This document shows, in pieces, positions 44,798 through 53,676 of a stretch of 64,000 nucleotides of DNA; position 1 is the stretch's first letter, and each line of letters opens with the position of its first letter. A model generated the notes under the pieces. That model was not told the DNA's origin. It did not search any database and saw nothing but the letters and a program-made list of their open reading frames with translations. This DNA is from UBA11872 sp965198285. GTDB taxonomy: Bacteria > Chloroflexota > UBA11872. Location: assembly GCA_965198285.1 (NCBI GenBank), contig OZ240251.1, positions 2,232,001-2,296,000 on the forward strand, read 5' to 3'. The position numbers and the translations under genes were made by a program.

Positions 44798-45538
44798 GTG
44801 AACACAGGCTGGCGTTTCCCCGAGCTCCTGTCCCTTCGCGGCCTGCTGTTCGCACTGCTGGGCTTGCTGGCGCTGGCTGTGGCTGGGCTGCTGCTGGCGT
44901 TGGTTGCTACGCAACCCTCAAGGCCGACTCCAGAAGCCGGCCGCCCAGATACGCCGTCGATGTCCCGCGAGGCCCCGTCGGGCCTATTGAGCGAAGCCGC
45001 GGTACCTGACGTTCCGGGGTCGGTTCGCGCGTCGCTGGTGCGGCTGCCGCCGCGACCACAACCAGCGCGACTTGAGGCGCTGGACTTGCTGCCGGCCGAC
45101 GAGGTGGGCGACGCAGATCTGCGCGCATTCCTCCGCGAGACGGACCGTATGATCGCGGTGCTCGACCCATCCACCGGCTATATCGGGCTCCTGGCAACGC
45201 AGGCGCTGCGCAATGAGACATCGCGGCTGCGCGTCATTGCCGAAAGCGGGGGAACGGCCGGGGCGCTGGCGCACATCCGGCCGGTCCGCTGGACCTCGGA
45301 GCTTCCCGTTGACGCGCAGACCCTTGCGCTCCTGCTGCGGTCGATCCTGGTGTCGAGCGCGGCCGGACAGCAAATCCTGCTGAACAGCGTTGCCGGTCAG
45401 CCCGCGATTACCGAGCGCATCCAGCAGGCGAGGGAAGCCCGCGCGCTCGGCCGTCTTATCGAAATCCACGACGCCCTGGGAATCGGCGCCGATTTACGAA
45501 ACAGCGTCGTGCAGTCCGCAGCGGACGACCGCAGCTAG
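44798..45538 (+). CDS. Unrecognised single-pass membrane protein
   Basis: The product is 246 residues from the GTG at 44798, preceded by GGAG; an upstream ATG at 44741 would add 19. One strong transmembrane helix (LLFALLGLLALAVAGLLLALV) at about residues 17-37 is followed by a Pro-rich spacer and an alpha-helical, Leu/Ala/Arg-rich domain without cysteines or recognisable motifs. No family is recognised. It shares a CTAG stop with the convergent propeller gene. Confidence 0.6.
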   Translation: MNTGWRFPELLSLRGLLFALLGLLALAVAGLLLALVATQPSRPTPEAGRPDTPSMSREAPSGLLSEAAVPDVPGSVRASLVRLPPRPQPARLEALDLLPADEVGDADLRAFLRETDRMIAVLDPSTGYIGLLATQALRNETSRLRVIAESGGTAGALAHIRPVRWTSELPVDAQTLALLLRSILVSSAAGQQILLNSVAGQPAITERIQQAREARALGRLIEIHDALGIGADLRNSVVQSAADDRS

Positions 45539-47331
45539 CCGGCAGGCGGCTCGACTTTCGGCAGCTGCCAGGCTTCGATCGTCCGTTCGGCGCTGGCCGT
45601 TAGCAGGAGATTGGCGGCGGGCGCGGCGGCGACGGCCCGAGTCTCTGACGACGTGACCAACTGACCAAGGGCCGTTCCATCCGCGCGAATCACGCTAAAC
45701 GTGCGTTCGGATGCCTGGGCGATCACGTAGTCGTTGGTGACAAGCAGGCGCTCGACCGGCAGCCCCGGGATGTGCCAGACCTCCGTGCCGTTCACGCTGA
45801 ACGCCCCAAGCCCGGCCGGTCCAGCCAGCACGATCGTGTCGGTGTCCGGCATGCGCGCCGCGGCCGTGGACGGGTAGCCGATCTGCCACACCAGATCCCC
45901 CCGGACGCTGTCGAAGACCTGCGAGTTTTGAGCCGTCACGGCGACCGTGTGCTCGCCGGACTGGGTGAACAGTACGTCGTGCAGCTCGCCGTCCACGCCG
46001 AAGCGCTGGTCGAGGTTGCCGCCCGGCGTGATCAGGACGATCTGGTTCTCGCCCTGGCTGGAGGAGGCTACGGCCACTGTCCCCGTGACCGGATTGAGCG
46101 CAACGTCAGCAGCGCTGATGTACGACTGCGTGGGTCCCCAGAGCTGACCGTCGTGATCGAAGGCAAAGACGTGTCCCACGCCGCTGGCATTTGTCGAGCG
46201 CGCGACAAGCCATCCGCCGTCTGGCGCGAAGACCACGTCTTCGAGCAGTTGATTGTCAGGGCGTGTCGGTGACCGCCAGATCGGCCGACCGGTGGAATCA
46301 AGCAGCAGGAGATCGAAGCCGTGCGCCGCCGTGAGTTCGCCGTCAGCTGACACCGCGGCGCGCGCGAGAGGCATCTTCAGGTCGCGGCTCCAGCGCGGGA
46401 CGCCGTCGGCGCCGAATGCCGCGATCGCGCCGTTGCGGGCAATTGCGATCACCAGGTCCCCGTCGTTCGAGGCCGCGAGCCCGGTTATGTCGAAGTCGGT
46501 GCGCGTCAGCCAGGCCCGCTCGGTCCAGCGGCCAGCGGCTGGCGCACGGACATTTGTCATGCTGAACGCCAGGTCGATGACATCCTCGATCCGGGTCGCG
46601 AGGCCAAGGAGTTGCCACTCGCGGGCCACGGTGTCGGCCTCGTCGGCCGTCGGATAGCGCCCGGCTTCCACCCAGCGGCGGAATACCCGGGACATGCGGA
46701 GCGACGGCAGCCTCCGCCCGATCCGCGCCCGGGCCTCGGCTTCGTCGGCAAAGGGCCCGACGAGGACTGCCAGCTTGGGGACCCGTACGACGTCGACCTG
46801 ATATTCGCCCAGGTCGGCGATCGCCTTTTGGAGCCAGCTTCTGGTGCGTCCCGGCCCGATGGCCTCAGCGAATGCGGCGACCGCCGTGCGCGCGCGTTTC
46901 TGCAAGGTGATGACGTGCACCAGGCGTTCGGGTTTCTCAAGGTCTTCGTAGGCGCGGAGCGTGGGGATGATTTCGACCAGCGCGTCCACGGCCGTGGTGA
47001 GGTGCGCGTGAGCCGTGGTTGCCGTAGGCGGCGGGCTGAGTGGAACGAGCGCCTGACCGAGCGAGCCGATAGCCTCGAACTGCGCCTCCGAGGAGGCCGC
47101 AAACTGGTCGGGAGTTTGGGAACCTGCGCCCAGTTCGCGGATGTTGAGTTCCAGCGTTCGCACTTCGTCCAGCGCGCCGGTCGCTATCGTGAGCGCCGGC
47201 TCCCAGTAGGGCCGTGCGGTAAATCCGGCCGAGGGGGCGATGGCTTCCCGGCAGGCGGCGGCAGTGGCCGCGGCGCCGAGCGCCGTCAGAATTGCGCGCC
47301 GCGACAGGCCTTCGCGCCGCGGCGCGACCAC
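45535..47331 (-). CDS. Tat-type lipoprotein with SPOR-like segment and PQQ/WD-type beta-propeller
   Basis: The product is 598 residues from the GTG at 47331, seven bases after the miaB stop. The start REGLSRRAILTALGAAATAAAC carries a twin-arginine motif and a lipobox-like Ala-Ala-Ala-Cys. Residues about 30-200 look helical; VPKLAVLVGPFADEAEARARIGRRLP resembles a SPOR segment. From about residue 265 a seven- or eight-bladed propeller of PQQ/WD-like repeats (DITGLAASNDGDLVIAIARNGAIAAFGADG) runs to the end. The function is unknown; a surface sensor or scaffold is plausible. It is likely co-transcribed with miaB. Confidence 0.7.
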   Translation of the reverse strand: MVAPRREGLSRRAILTALGAAATAAACREAIAPSAGFTARPYWEPALTIATGALDEVRTLELNIRELGAGSQTPDQFAASSEAQFEAIGSLGQALVPLSPPPTATTAHAHLTTAVDALVEIIPTLRAYEDLEKPERLVHVITLQKRARTAVAAFAEAIGPGRTRSWLQKAIADLGEYQVDVVRVPKLAVLVGPFADEAEARARIGRRLPSLRMSRVFRRWVEAGRYPTADEADTVAREWQLLGLATRIEDVIDLAFSMTNVRAPAAGRWTERAWLTRTDFDITGLAASNDGDLVIAIARNGAIAAFGADGVPRWSRDLKMPLARAAVSADGELTAAHGFDLLLLDSTGRPIWRSPTRPDNQLLEDVVFAPDGGWLVARSTNASGVGHVFAFDHDGQLWGPTQSYISAADVALNPVTGTVAVASSSQGENQIVLITPGGNLDQRFGVDGELHDVLFTQSGEHTVAVTAQNSQVFDSVRGDLVWQIGYPSTAAARMPDTDTIVLAGPAGLGAFSVNGTEVWHIPGLPVERLLVTNDYVIAQASERTFSVIRADGTALGQLVTSSETRAVAAAPAANLLLTASAERTIEAWQLPKVEPPAG

Positions 47332-47338
47332 GGGCGCG

Positions 47339-48673
47339 TTAGGTGGCGTCGGCAGCCGCCGCGCCGCGCAGCGACCACGGTGTGGCCGCCGTGACGTTGA
47401 CCGAATGTGTAACCCCTGGCACCAAATGGGGGCGATCAGGGGTAAAGACCAGCTTGTTGGTGCGGGTACGGCCGCGCCAGCGCGGCCCGTCCTGGCCGCC
47501 CTTGCCGGGCGTGAGCTCCTCAAATAGCACCTCGGGCGTGGTGCCCAGGTAGGTGCGGTTGATGTCCTCGGCGATCACCGTCTGCTCACGTTCGATGCGG
47601 TGCAGGCGGCGCAGCTTCTCCGCCCGCGGCACGTCGTCGGCCCACTCAGCGGCCACGGTGCCCAGTCGGGGCGAAAAGGCCGCCACGTGGACCTGGTCGA
47701 ATCGTAGGTTACGCACCAGCTGCAGCGAGTTCGCAAAGTGCTTCTCCTGCTCGCCACAAAACCCCACGATGATGTCGGTGGTGAGCGCCACGCCGGGAAC
47801 CGTGGCGCGCAGCATGGCGATCGTGTCGCGATAGAAGCCCGCGCTGTATCCGCGCGCCATGCGCTTGAGGACCCAATTGTCCCCGGACTGCACGGGCAGA
47901 TTGATTTCTTCGCAGACGCTGGGAATGTCGCGCATCGCCTCCGCCAGCTCCCGAGTCATGTAGCGCGGATGCGCCGTCGTGAAACGAACCCGTTCGATAC
48001 CCTCCACAGCGTCTACGCCTTGGAGTACATCCGGCAGACTGGTTCCGTCAAAGTCGAAGCCGTAGGCATTCACGATCTGACCGAGCAGGATGATCTCGCG
48101 CGCGCCCTCGTCGCGGAACCGGCGCACTTCCTCGAGGATCTCGTCCAGCGGCCGGCTGCGTTGGGCGCCGCGCCGAAACGGCACGATGCAGTACGTGCAA
48201 CGCTTGTCGCAGCCGTAGATCACGTTGACGAAGCGAGAAACGGCCCCGACGCGCGGTGCCGGCCGCGCCTCGACGTCCTCGTACGCGGGAGCATCAGCGG
48301 GCGCCGATCGCGCCAGCCGCGCCAGCATCGGCTCCGCGTTCAGCGTATCGAATAGCACGTCCACCGGATCGAGGTGCGGCGCCAGTTCACGCTCGTCCGC
48401 GTGCACCGTGCATCCCGTCAGGCCCACGACGAGATGCGGTTTCGTCTTCTTCAGGCCCTTGAGCATGCCGAGCATGCCCCACACCTTGCGGTCGGCGTTT
48501 TCCCGGACGGCGCAGCCGTTGACCACCACCGCGGTGGCGTCGGCGAGGGTGTCGGCGGGCGCATGCCCCGCGCGCTGGAGTTCGCGTTGGATTCGTTCGC
48601 CGTCGGCGCGATTCATCTGGCATCCGATCGTCCAGATGAACACTCGATGAGCGGGAAACAGTGTTGGCGGCAT
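47339..48673 (-). CDS. miaB: tRNA-2-methylthio-N6-dimethylallyladenosine synthase (MiaB family)
   Basis: The product is 444 residues from the ATG at 48673. The N-terminal methylthiotransferase domain holds the three cluster cysteines (TIGCQMN, GCAVRENA, LTGCTVH). The radical-SAM motif CDKRCTYC follows at about residue 155, and a TRAM-like C-terminal domain ends the protein. It adds the methylthio group at A37 of tRNAs reading UNN codons. MtaB-type relatives are possible, but the sequence pattern favours MiaB. Confidence 0.92.
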   Translation of the reverse strand: MPPTLFPAHRVFIWTIGCQMNRADGERIQRELQRAGHAPADTLADATAVVVNGCAVRENADRKVWGMLGMLKGLKKTKPHLVVGLTGCTVHADERELAPHLDPVDVLFDTLNAEPMLARLARSAPADAPAYEDVEARPAPRVGAVSRFVNVIYGCDKRCTYCIVPFRRGAQRSRPLDEILEEVRRFRDEGAREIILLGQIVNAYGFDFDGTSLPDVLQGVDAVEGIERVRFTTAHPRYMTRELAEAMRDIPSVCEEINLPVQSGDNWVLKRMARGYSAGFYRDTIAMLRATVPGVALTTDIIVGFCGEQEKHFANSLQLVRNLRFDQVHVAAFSPRLGTVAAEWADDVPRAEKLRRLHRIEREQTVIAEDINRTYLGTTPEVLFEELTPGKGGQDGPRWRGRTRTNKLVFTPDRPHLVPGVTHSVNVTAATPWSLRGAAAADAT

Positions 48674-48711
48674 GTAGCGAAGGCGACCTTGGGTGCCGGC
48701 GTTGGGCCGAA

Positions 48712-48990
48712 GTGCCACGCTGGTATCATAGCCCTCCGGGGTACGCGCACCGGATTCGCATCCTGGACGGTGACCTTCTGCGCTCCCGCTTCGCAACTCT
48801 CCGCCGCCCCGCCGTTGTCGCCTTTCTCGTACTGGCCACGGTCTTGATCGCATTGGTCTTCCTGGTATCGGCCGGTCGGGCGCTGGGCGTCCTTCAGTAT
48901 TTGGGCCTGGTCGCGGTGGCGGTTGTGACGGCGGCGTTCGCGGTTGGGCTCATGTATGCGGGCCACGGATCCGGCGACACGGAGGCGTAG
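48712..48990 (+). CDS. Small membrane protein
   Basis: The product is up to 92 residues from GTG 48712; the start is uncertain because no good ribosome site is seen. Two hydrophobic segments (VVAFLVLATVLIALVFLVSA and YLGLVAVAVVTAAFAVGLMY) suggest a two-pass membrane protein. It has no recognised family. It is divergent from miaB and ends two bases before the rmlD start. Confidence 0.5.
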   Translation: MPRWYHSPPGYAHRIRILDGDLLRSRFATLRRPAVVAFLVLATVLIALVFLVSAGRALGVLQYLGLVAVAVVTAAFAVGLMYAGHGSGDTEA

Positions 48991-48991
48991 C

Positions 48992-49837
48992 GTGGCCCAG
49001 GCGACGGTGGTCACGGGCGCGGGCGGCCAGCTGGGGATCGAACTGGCTCGGCGGCTGGACGAGCCGACGACGGTCACGCTGACCCGATCACAACTTGACG
49101 TAACGAATGCGCCGCTGGTCGAGCGCACGCTGCACGAGATCTCCCCGCGTCTGGTTATTCACACGGCCGCGGCTACCAACGTGGACGGCTGCGAGCGGGA
49201 GCGCGCCGCAGCCTATCGGACAAATGCGGTGGGGACCTGGAACGTGGCGCGCGCGACCGCCCGCGCCGGCGCGCACATGGTGTACGTGAGTACCAACTAT
49301 GTGTTCGACGGCGGAAAACTCGGACCGTACCTGGAGTACGACGACGCGGCGCCGCTGAGCGCCTACGGCTGGACGAAGCTGCACGGCGAGCGGGCCGCGC
49401 GCCAGGTGCTGGAACGCCTGTACGTGGTACGCACCAGCTGGCTCTACAGCCGCTGGGGCCGCAACTTTCTGAGCCGTCTCCTGCATGTCGATTCCGCCGA
49501 CGGTCCACTGCGGTACGTGGGCGACCAGGTAGCCAATCCGACCAACGCCGGTGACCTCGCGGGGGCCATTCTGGACCTGACCGAGACCGAGGCGTTCGGC
49601 GTGCATCACCTCGTGAACGAGGGCGCAACCAGCTGGTACGGCTGGGCGTCGGCCGTGCTTGCGGGGCTTGGGCGCGCCGACGTAGCGCTGGAGGAGATTA
49701 GGGCCGACGAGTTTTCGCGCGCGGCGGCGGTGCCCGCCAACGCCGAACTTGCGAATGAGACGGCGCGGGCCGTGGGGGTCACGCTGCGACCCTGGGGCGA
49801 GGCGCTGTCCGCGCATATCCGAGAGATCGCCGCGTAG
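48992..49837 (+). CDS. rmlD: dTDP-4-dehydrorhamnose reductase
   Basis: The product is 281 residues from the GTG at 48992, with GGAGG nine bases upstream. Short-chain reductase signatures: GAGGQLGIELARRL for the cofactor, STNYVFDG and the catalytic YGWTKLHGE (YxxxK). It makes dTDP-L-rhamnose, a donor for the glycosyltransferases that follow. rmlA, rmlB and rmlC are not in the window. It opens the surface glycan cluster. Confidence 0.88.
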   Translation: MAQATVVTGAGGQLGIELARRLDEPTTVTLTRSQLDVTNAPLVERTLHEISPRLVIHTAAATNVDGCERERAAAYRTNAVGTWNVARATARAGAHMVYVSTNYVFDGGKLGPYLEYDDAAPLSAYGWTKLHGERAARQVLERLYVVRTSWLYSRWGRNFLSRLLHVDSADGPLRYVGDQVANPTNAGDLAGAILDLTETEAFGVHHLVNEGATSWYGWASAVLAGLGRADVALEEIRADEFSRAAAVPANAELANETARAVGVTLRPWGEALSAHIREIAA

Positions 49838-50803
49838 GTGGGCAGCGTCGGCAAGGCGGCCCCACCGCGCTGGTCGGTGCTCATTCCCACCTGGAACGGG
49901 CGGCATCTCCTGGAAGAAGCGCTGGACGGCCTGGATACTCAGGTGCTACGCGACTTCGAAATTGTGGTCGTGGACGACGGCTCCGACGATGACACCGTGG
50001 TCTGGATGCGGGCCCAACGGCCGGCCGATCGCCTGATCGAGTTGCCAAAGCAACGCGGACTGGCCGCCGCGCTGAACCGCGGAATCGTGGCCGCGCACGG
50101 CAGGTTCATTGCCGTGCTCAATAACGATGCCGTGCCGGAACCGGGGTGGCTGGCGGCGCTGGACCGCGCGTTCGCGGCTGCTCCGAAAGCCAGCTTTTTG
50201 GCCTCGCGAATCCGGCTGTACGACGACCCCTCCCGGTTGCACGCCGCCGGCGATACCTACGACCGAAACGGGCTGCCCGGCAATCGCGGCGTCTGGCAGC
50301 CCGACGGTCCGCCCTATAACGAGTCGTGTGAAGTCTTTGGCGCCTGCGCGGCCGCAGCGGCCTATCGCCGCGAGCTCTTCGACGACATCGGGGTGTTCGA
50401 CGAGGACCTGGTGATGTATTGCGAGGACGTGGACCTGGACTGGCGCGCGCAGATGGCGGGGCACCGGTGCCGATATGTACCTGACGCCGTCGTCCGGCAC
50501 CGCCTCAGCGCCACCGCGGGCGGCGCAATCGCGAGCTACCTGGTCGCCCGCAACCGGCCGCTTGTGGCGGTGATGAATTTACCGGGATTTCTGTGGCGGC
50601 GCGGCTGGTGGCGAATTGCCGGGGCTCAGCTTAGACTGGCATTTGCGGCGCTGCGGGCGATTCGGGGACGAGCGGCGCGCGCCACGCTGGCGGGCCAGTT
50701 GGCGTCGTTGGCGCATCTGCCCAGGGCCTGGAGCAAGCGGTCGCGCCGCCAGCGTTCACGCCGTGTGGCAGACGCCTATATCGACGCCTTGCTTGAGCGT
50801 TGA
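49838..50803 (+). CDS. Family 2 glycosyltransferase
   Basis: The product is 321 residues from a GTG directly after the rmlD stop. The GT-A fold is clear: VLIPTWNGRHLLEEALDGLD, VVDDGSDDDTV, the DXD-like NNDAVPEPGWL and YCEDVDLDWRAQMAG (the ED acceptor motif of rhamnosyltransferases). Hydrophobic C-terminal residues may touch the membrane. Given the adjacent rmlD, a rhamnosyl- or similar transferase for a lipid-linked glycan is likely. Confidence 0.85.
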   Translation: MGSVGKAAPPRWSVLIPTWNGRHLLEEALDGLDTQVLRDFEIVVVDDGSDDDTVVWMRAQRPADRLIELPKQRGLAAALNRGIVAAHGRFIAVLNNDAVPEPGWLAALDRAFAAAPKASFLASRIRLYDDPSRLHAAGDTYDRNGLPGNRGVWQPDGPPYNESCEVFGACAAAAAYRRELFDDIGVFDEDLVMYCEDVDLDWRAQMAGHRCRYVPDAVVRHRLSATAGGAIASYLVARNRPLVAVMNLPGFLWRRGWWRIAGAQLRLAFAALRAIRGRAARATLAGQLASLAHLPRAWSKRSRRQRSRRVADAYIDALLER

Positions 50804-50821
50804 CGCAGGTGGAGGACAACG

Positions 50822-51196
50822 ATGGGCTTTTTTCGGCGACTCTTCGGCGGCGGTGACGGCGGAGCGAAAGAACCCGTTGACACTGCATGGCACTTCTACG
50901 TCAAGAGCAAGTACGCGGATGAGATCATTGATGTTCGCGTGGATCCCAACGCCGACCTGTCGCCGGAGTTCGACGGCCCGGGCGACGGCGCGTCGCACTA
51001 CGCGAGCAACAAGGACATCATCGGAAGCAAGAGCTTTCGCACGATCCATCTGTACCTCATCTTCAGTTCGGGCCGTGCCTATACCGGCGATTACACAATT
51101 GAGGGCGGCGAGTTGGTCGACCAGGCAGCCTATGAGGCCTGGAAGGCGCGGGAGGCGGCCGCAAGCTCCGGCGCCGCCAACACGGCCGACGACTAA
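50822..51196 (+). CDS. Conserved-looking small protein of unknown function
   Basis: The product is 124 residues with an AGGTGGAGG ribosome site. It starts MGFFRRLFGGGDGG, which is basic and glycine-rich, then WHFYVKSKYADEIIDVRVDPNADLSPEFDG and a beta-rich HLYLIFSSGRAYTGDYTIEGG, and ends in an Ala-rich tail. No domain or motif is recognised and no signal is present. Its place inside the glycan cluster may or may not be functional. Confidence 0.65.
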   Translation: MGFFRRLFGGGDGGAKEPVDTAWHFYVKSKYADEIIDVRVDPNADLSPEFDGPGDGASHYASNKDIIGSKSFRTIHLYLIFSSGRAYTGDYTIEGGELVDQAAYEAWKAREAAASSGAANTADD

Positions 51197-51226
51197 GCTC
51201 CACTCCGGTCAGCAGGCGTCGATGCG

Positions 51227-52612
51227 GTGACCGCTGCCAAGCTGCCCATCGGACGCAGGCCGCTTGAGCTATTCGCGGCGCTGGCGGCGACCGCGGTACT
51301 CGCAGGTGTCCTGGGCGGTGCGCGGCCACCGCCCGCGGCCGTAGCCGGGGGGATTGCCGCCCTTGGCGCCGCGCTGGGTCTGGTGCGTCCGGCGAATGGC
51401 CTCCTGGCGGCGCTGGTCGTGGCCATCTTGGCTCCATTCCTTGTCATACCGCAGCGACTCGGCGTGCAGCCGCCGGTTCTCGACGTGATCGTTGCCGCAA
51501 CATTCCTCGGAATCACGGTTCGGCTGATTTGGCGGCGGCGAGAACTGAGCACGGGATTGAAGGTGGCTCCGCGGTGGCTCGTGGGTCTCGTGGCCGCGGG
51601 TACGGGACTTCCGCTGGCGGCGGGAGCGGCGGCATTCGTCGGGTCGAGCGACGTTGACGCGGCGCAAGTTGCCGTCAAGATGTCGCTTTACGCCCTGACG
51701 CCTCTCATGGTGGCGCTGATCTGTCCGGCGGAGCGCTCGTCGCGGGTCGTTACCACCCTTGTGGCCGCCGCGGCCGCGATTCAGGCGCTCGTCGCTGTCG
51801 TCCTCCACATGGCCGGTCCGGTCGGCATCCAGGCCTTGGAGAGACTCGGTTCGGCTGGCTACCCGTCCATGGACGTCGCCCGCTTTCTGCCGGACCAAGT
51901 AACGCCGCGAGCCACTGGCCTGCTGGTGGATCCGAACGTCCTGGGCGTCACCCTGGCGGCTGCGCTGCCGTTTGGACTGATGTGGCTTGGCGGCGGCTCT
52001 CGGCGGTCGGCACTCGGCGTGGCCGTCGTGGCGCTCATTGGTGTGGCTCTGGTGTTCACGATTTCACGCGCGAGCTGGATTGCGGCTGCGGCGGGTCTGC
52101 TGGTCTGGCTGGCGCTCGTTCGTCCGCGCCTGGCGGCTGCGGCGGCGGCGGTTCTGGGCGCGGCGGTGCTGGTTGTCCCGCTTGAACCATTTGAGCGTAT
52201 TCGCCAGGGCTTTCTGGCTGCCGACCGCTCGGCGGCGCTGCGGGTGGACGAAGTTCGCGAAGCGACCCGCGTGATCGGTCGGTTCCCGTTCCTGGGCGTC
52301 GGATACGGCGAGGCGCCGCATCCAGACATCTTTGCCGGGGTTTCGAATGCCTGGCTCTGGCTGGGCGAGCGAGCGGGCGTCGCGGCCGGGCTCACGCATC
52401 TGGCCCTGGTTGGCTGCGCGGCGTGGGCGGTCATCAGGTCAGCGCGGGACGACGCCGAGCTGCGACCGTTGCTCGCTTCGCTGGCGGCGTTCGCAACCGC
52501 CGGGTTGTTCGACCATCACATCGTCAGCTTCCCGCACCTTGTCTACCTGCTGGGGGCACTCGTTGGTCTGATCGCCGCGCGGGCGGCCTACAGCGCGTCG
52601 AGCCGCCTATGA
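51227..52612 (+). CDS. O-antigen polymerase/ligase-like membrane protein (Wzy/WaaL)
   Basis: The product is 461 residues from a GTG. About ten to twelve transmembrane helices are visible, with the larger external loop after LDPNVLGVTLAAALPFGLMW typical of O-antigen ligase domain proteins (RxTGLLxDPNxxG). It should polymerise or attach lipid-linked glycan units outside the membrane. The next gene's ATG overlaps its stop. No Wzx-type flippase is seen in the window. Confidence 0.85.
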   Translation: MTAAKLPIGRRPLELFAALAATAVLAGVLGGARPPPAAVAGGIAALGAALGLVRPANGLLAALVVAILAPFLVIPQRLGVQPPVLDVIVAATFLGITVRLIWRRRELSTGLKVAPRWLVGLVAAGTGLPLAAGAAAFVGSSDVDAAQVAVKMSLYALTPLMVALICPAERSSRVVTTLVAAAAAIQALVAVVLHMAGPVGIQALERLGSAGYPSMDVARFLPDQVTPRATGLLVDPNVLGVTLAAALPFGLMWLGGGSRRSALGVAVVALIGVALVFTISRASWIAAAAGLLVWLALVRPRLAAAAAAVLGAAVLVVPLEPFERIRQGFLAADRSAALRVDEVREATRVIGRFPFLGVGYGEAPHPDIFAGVSNAWLWLGERAGVAAGLTHLALVGCAAWAVIRSARDDAELRPLLASLAAFATAGLFDHHIVSFPHLVYLLGALVGLIAARAAYSASSRL

Positions 52613-53676
52613 CCTGCGTAGCACTGGACGGTCGGATGCTGCGGCATGACCGGGCGGGGATTGGACGCTACATCTGGCGGCTGCAAGAGGCGCTGGGAGC
52701 GCTGCCACACGCGGGCATCGACCTTGAGCTACTGGTGGAGCCCCGCGGGGGTCTTCCGGGCAAGCCATCGCTCCGCACGCGCCAAGCCTTCGTCCCGGTC
52801 CGAAACCGGCTCGAACGGGTTTTGCTACCGCGTGCTCTACGCGGGGCCGATTTGGTGCACTTTCCCGACCACGGGATTCCGCCCGGCATCAAGCGGCCCA
52901 CGGTCGTGACCGTGCTCGATATAGCCTTCCTCACGCATCCTGAAACTCACGCCGCGTCCAGTCGGAAGCACTACGAGGCTGCGATCCAGACCTTGCCACG
53001 AGCGCGAGCGGTCATCACCGTGTCTGGGCACGTGCGGTCGGCGCTGGTGGAGCGCGGCCTTGTCGAGGGGGATCAGGTGACGGTTGTTCCCGCGGCGCCT
53101 GGGTTGCCGGCGGTCGCGGATGCTTGTCAGCGCCCGATATGGCCGTCGCCGTTCGCGCTGCTGGTTGGAACCGTCCAGCCGCGCAAGAACATCGCTCTGG
53201 CGGCGCGCGCGTTCGCCACCTCCCGCTTCGCTCGCGAGGGATCCTTGCTGATCGTCGGGTCGCTTGGCTACCGCGGATCGGACATCATCCGGTCCGTCCG
53301 GGCCAGGCAGGAAAACGAGACCGTACGGTTTCTCGGGCGGGTGGCCGACACGACCCTGGCGAGCCTCTTCGCGCAGGCGGAGTTCGTGCTTGTGCCGTCG
53401 CGTGACGAAGGCTTCGGACTGCCAGCGCTCGAGGCGATGGCGTTTAGCACGCCGGTGATCGCGGCCCGAGCGGGCGCTTTGCCTGAACTCGTCGGCGACG
53501 ACGCTCTGCTGATCGATCCGGACGATGCTGACGGACTTGCCGCGGCCATTGATCGTCTGGCTGACGACGCTGGCCTGCGCGGTTCGCTGGGCGTCCGCGG
53601 CCACGCCCGAGCCTGCAAATTCAGCTGGGAGCGAACGGCGTGCGGCACCCTGGCGGTCTACGAGGCCTGCGCGTGA
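52609..53676 (+). CDS. Family 4 glycosyltransferase
   Basis: The product is 355 residues from the ATG at 52609 (ATGA overlap with the previous stop). GT-B architecture: N-terminal LDGRMLRHDRAGIGRYIWRL, and the C-terminal donor site with LLVGTVQPRKN and the E-x7-E motif in PSRDEGFGLPALEAMAFSTPVI. It likely uses a nucleotide sugar such as GDP-mannose or dTDP-rhamnose. It overlaps the next gene by 4 bp. Confidence 0.9.
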   Translation: MTCVALDGRMLRHDRAGIGRYIWRLQEALGALPHAGIDLELLVEPRGGLPGKPSLRTRQAFVPVRNRLERVLLPRALRGADLVHFPDHGIPPGIKRPTVVTVLDIAFLTHPETHAASSRKHYEAAIQTLPRARAVITVSGHVRSALVERGLVEGDQVTVVPAAPGLPAVADACQRPIWPSPFALLVGTVQPRKNIALAARAFATSRFAREGSLLIVGSLGYRGSDIIRSVRARQENETVRFLGRVADTTLASLFAQAEFVLVPSRDEGFGLPALEAMAFSTPVIAARAGALPELVGDDALLIDPDDADGLAAAIDRLADDAGLRGSLGVRGHARACKFSWERTACGTLAVYEACA

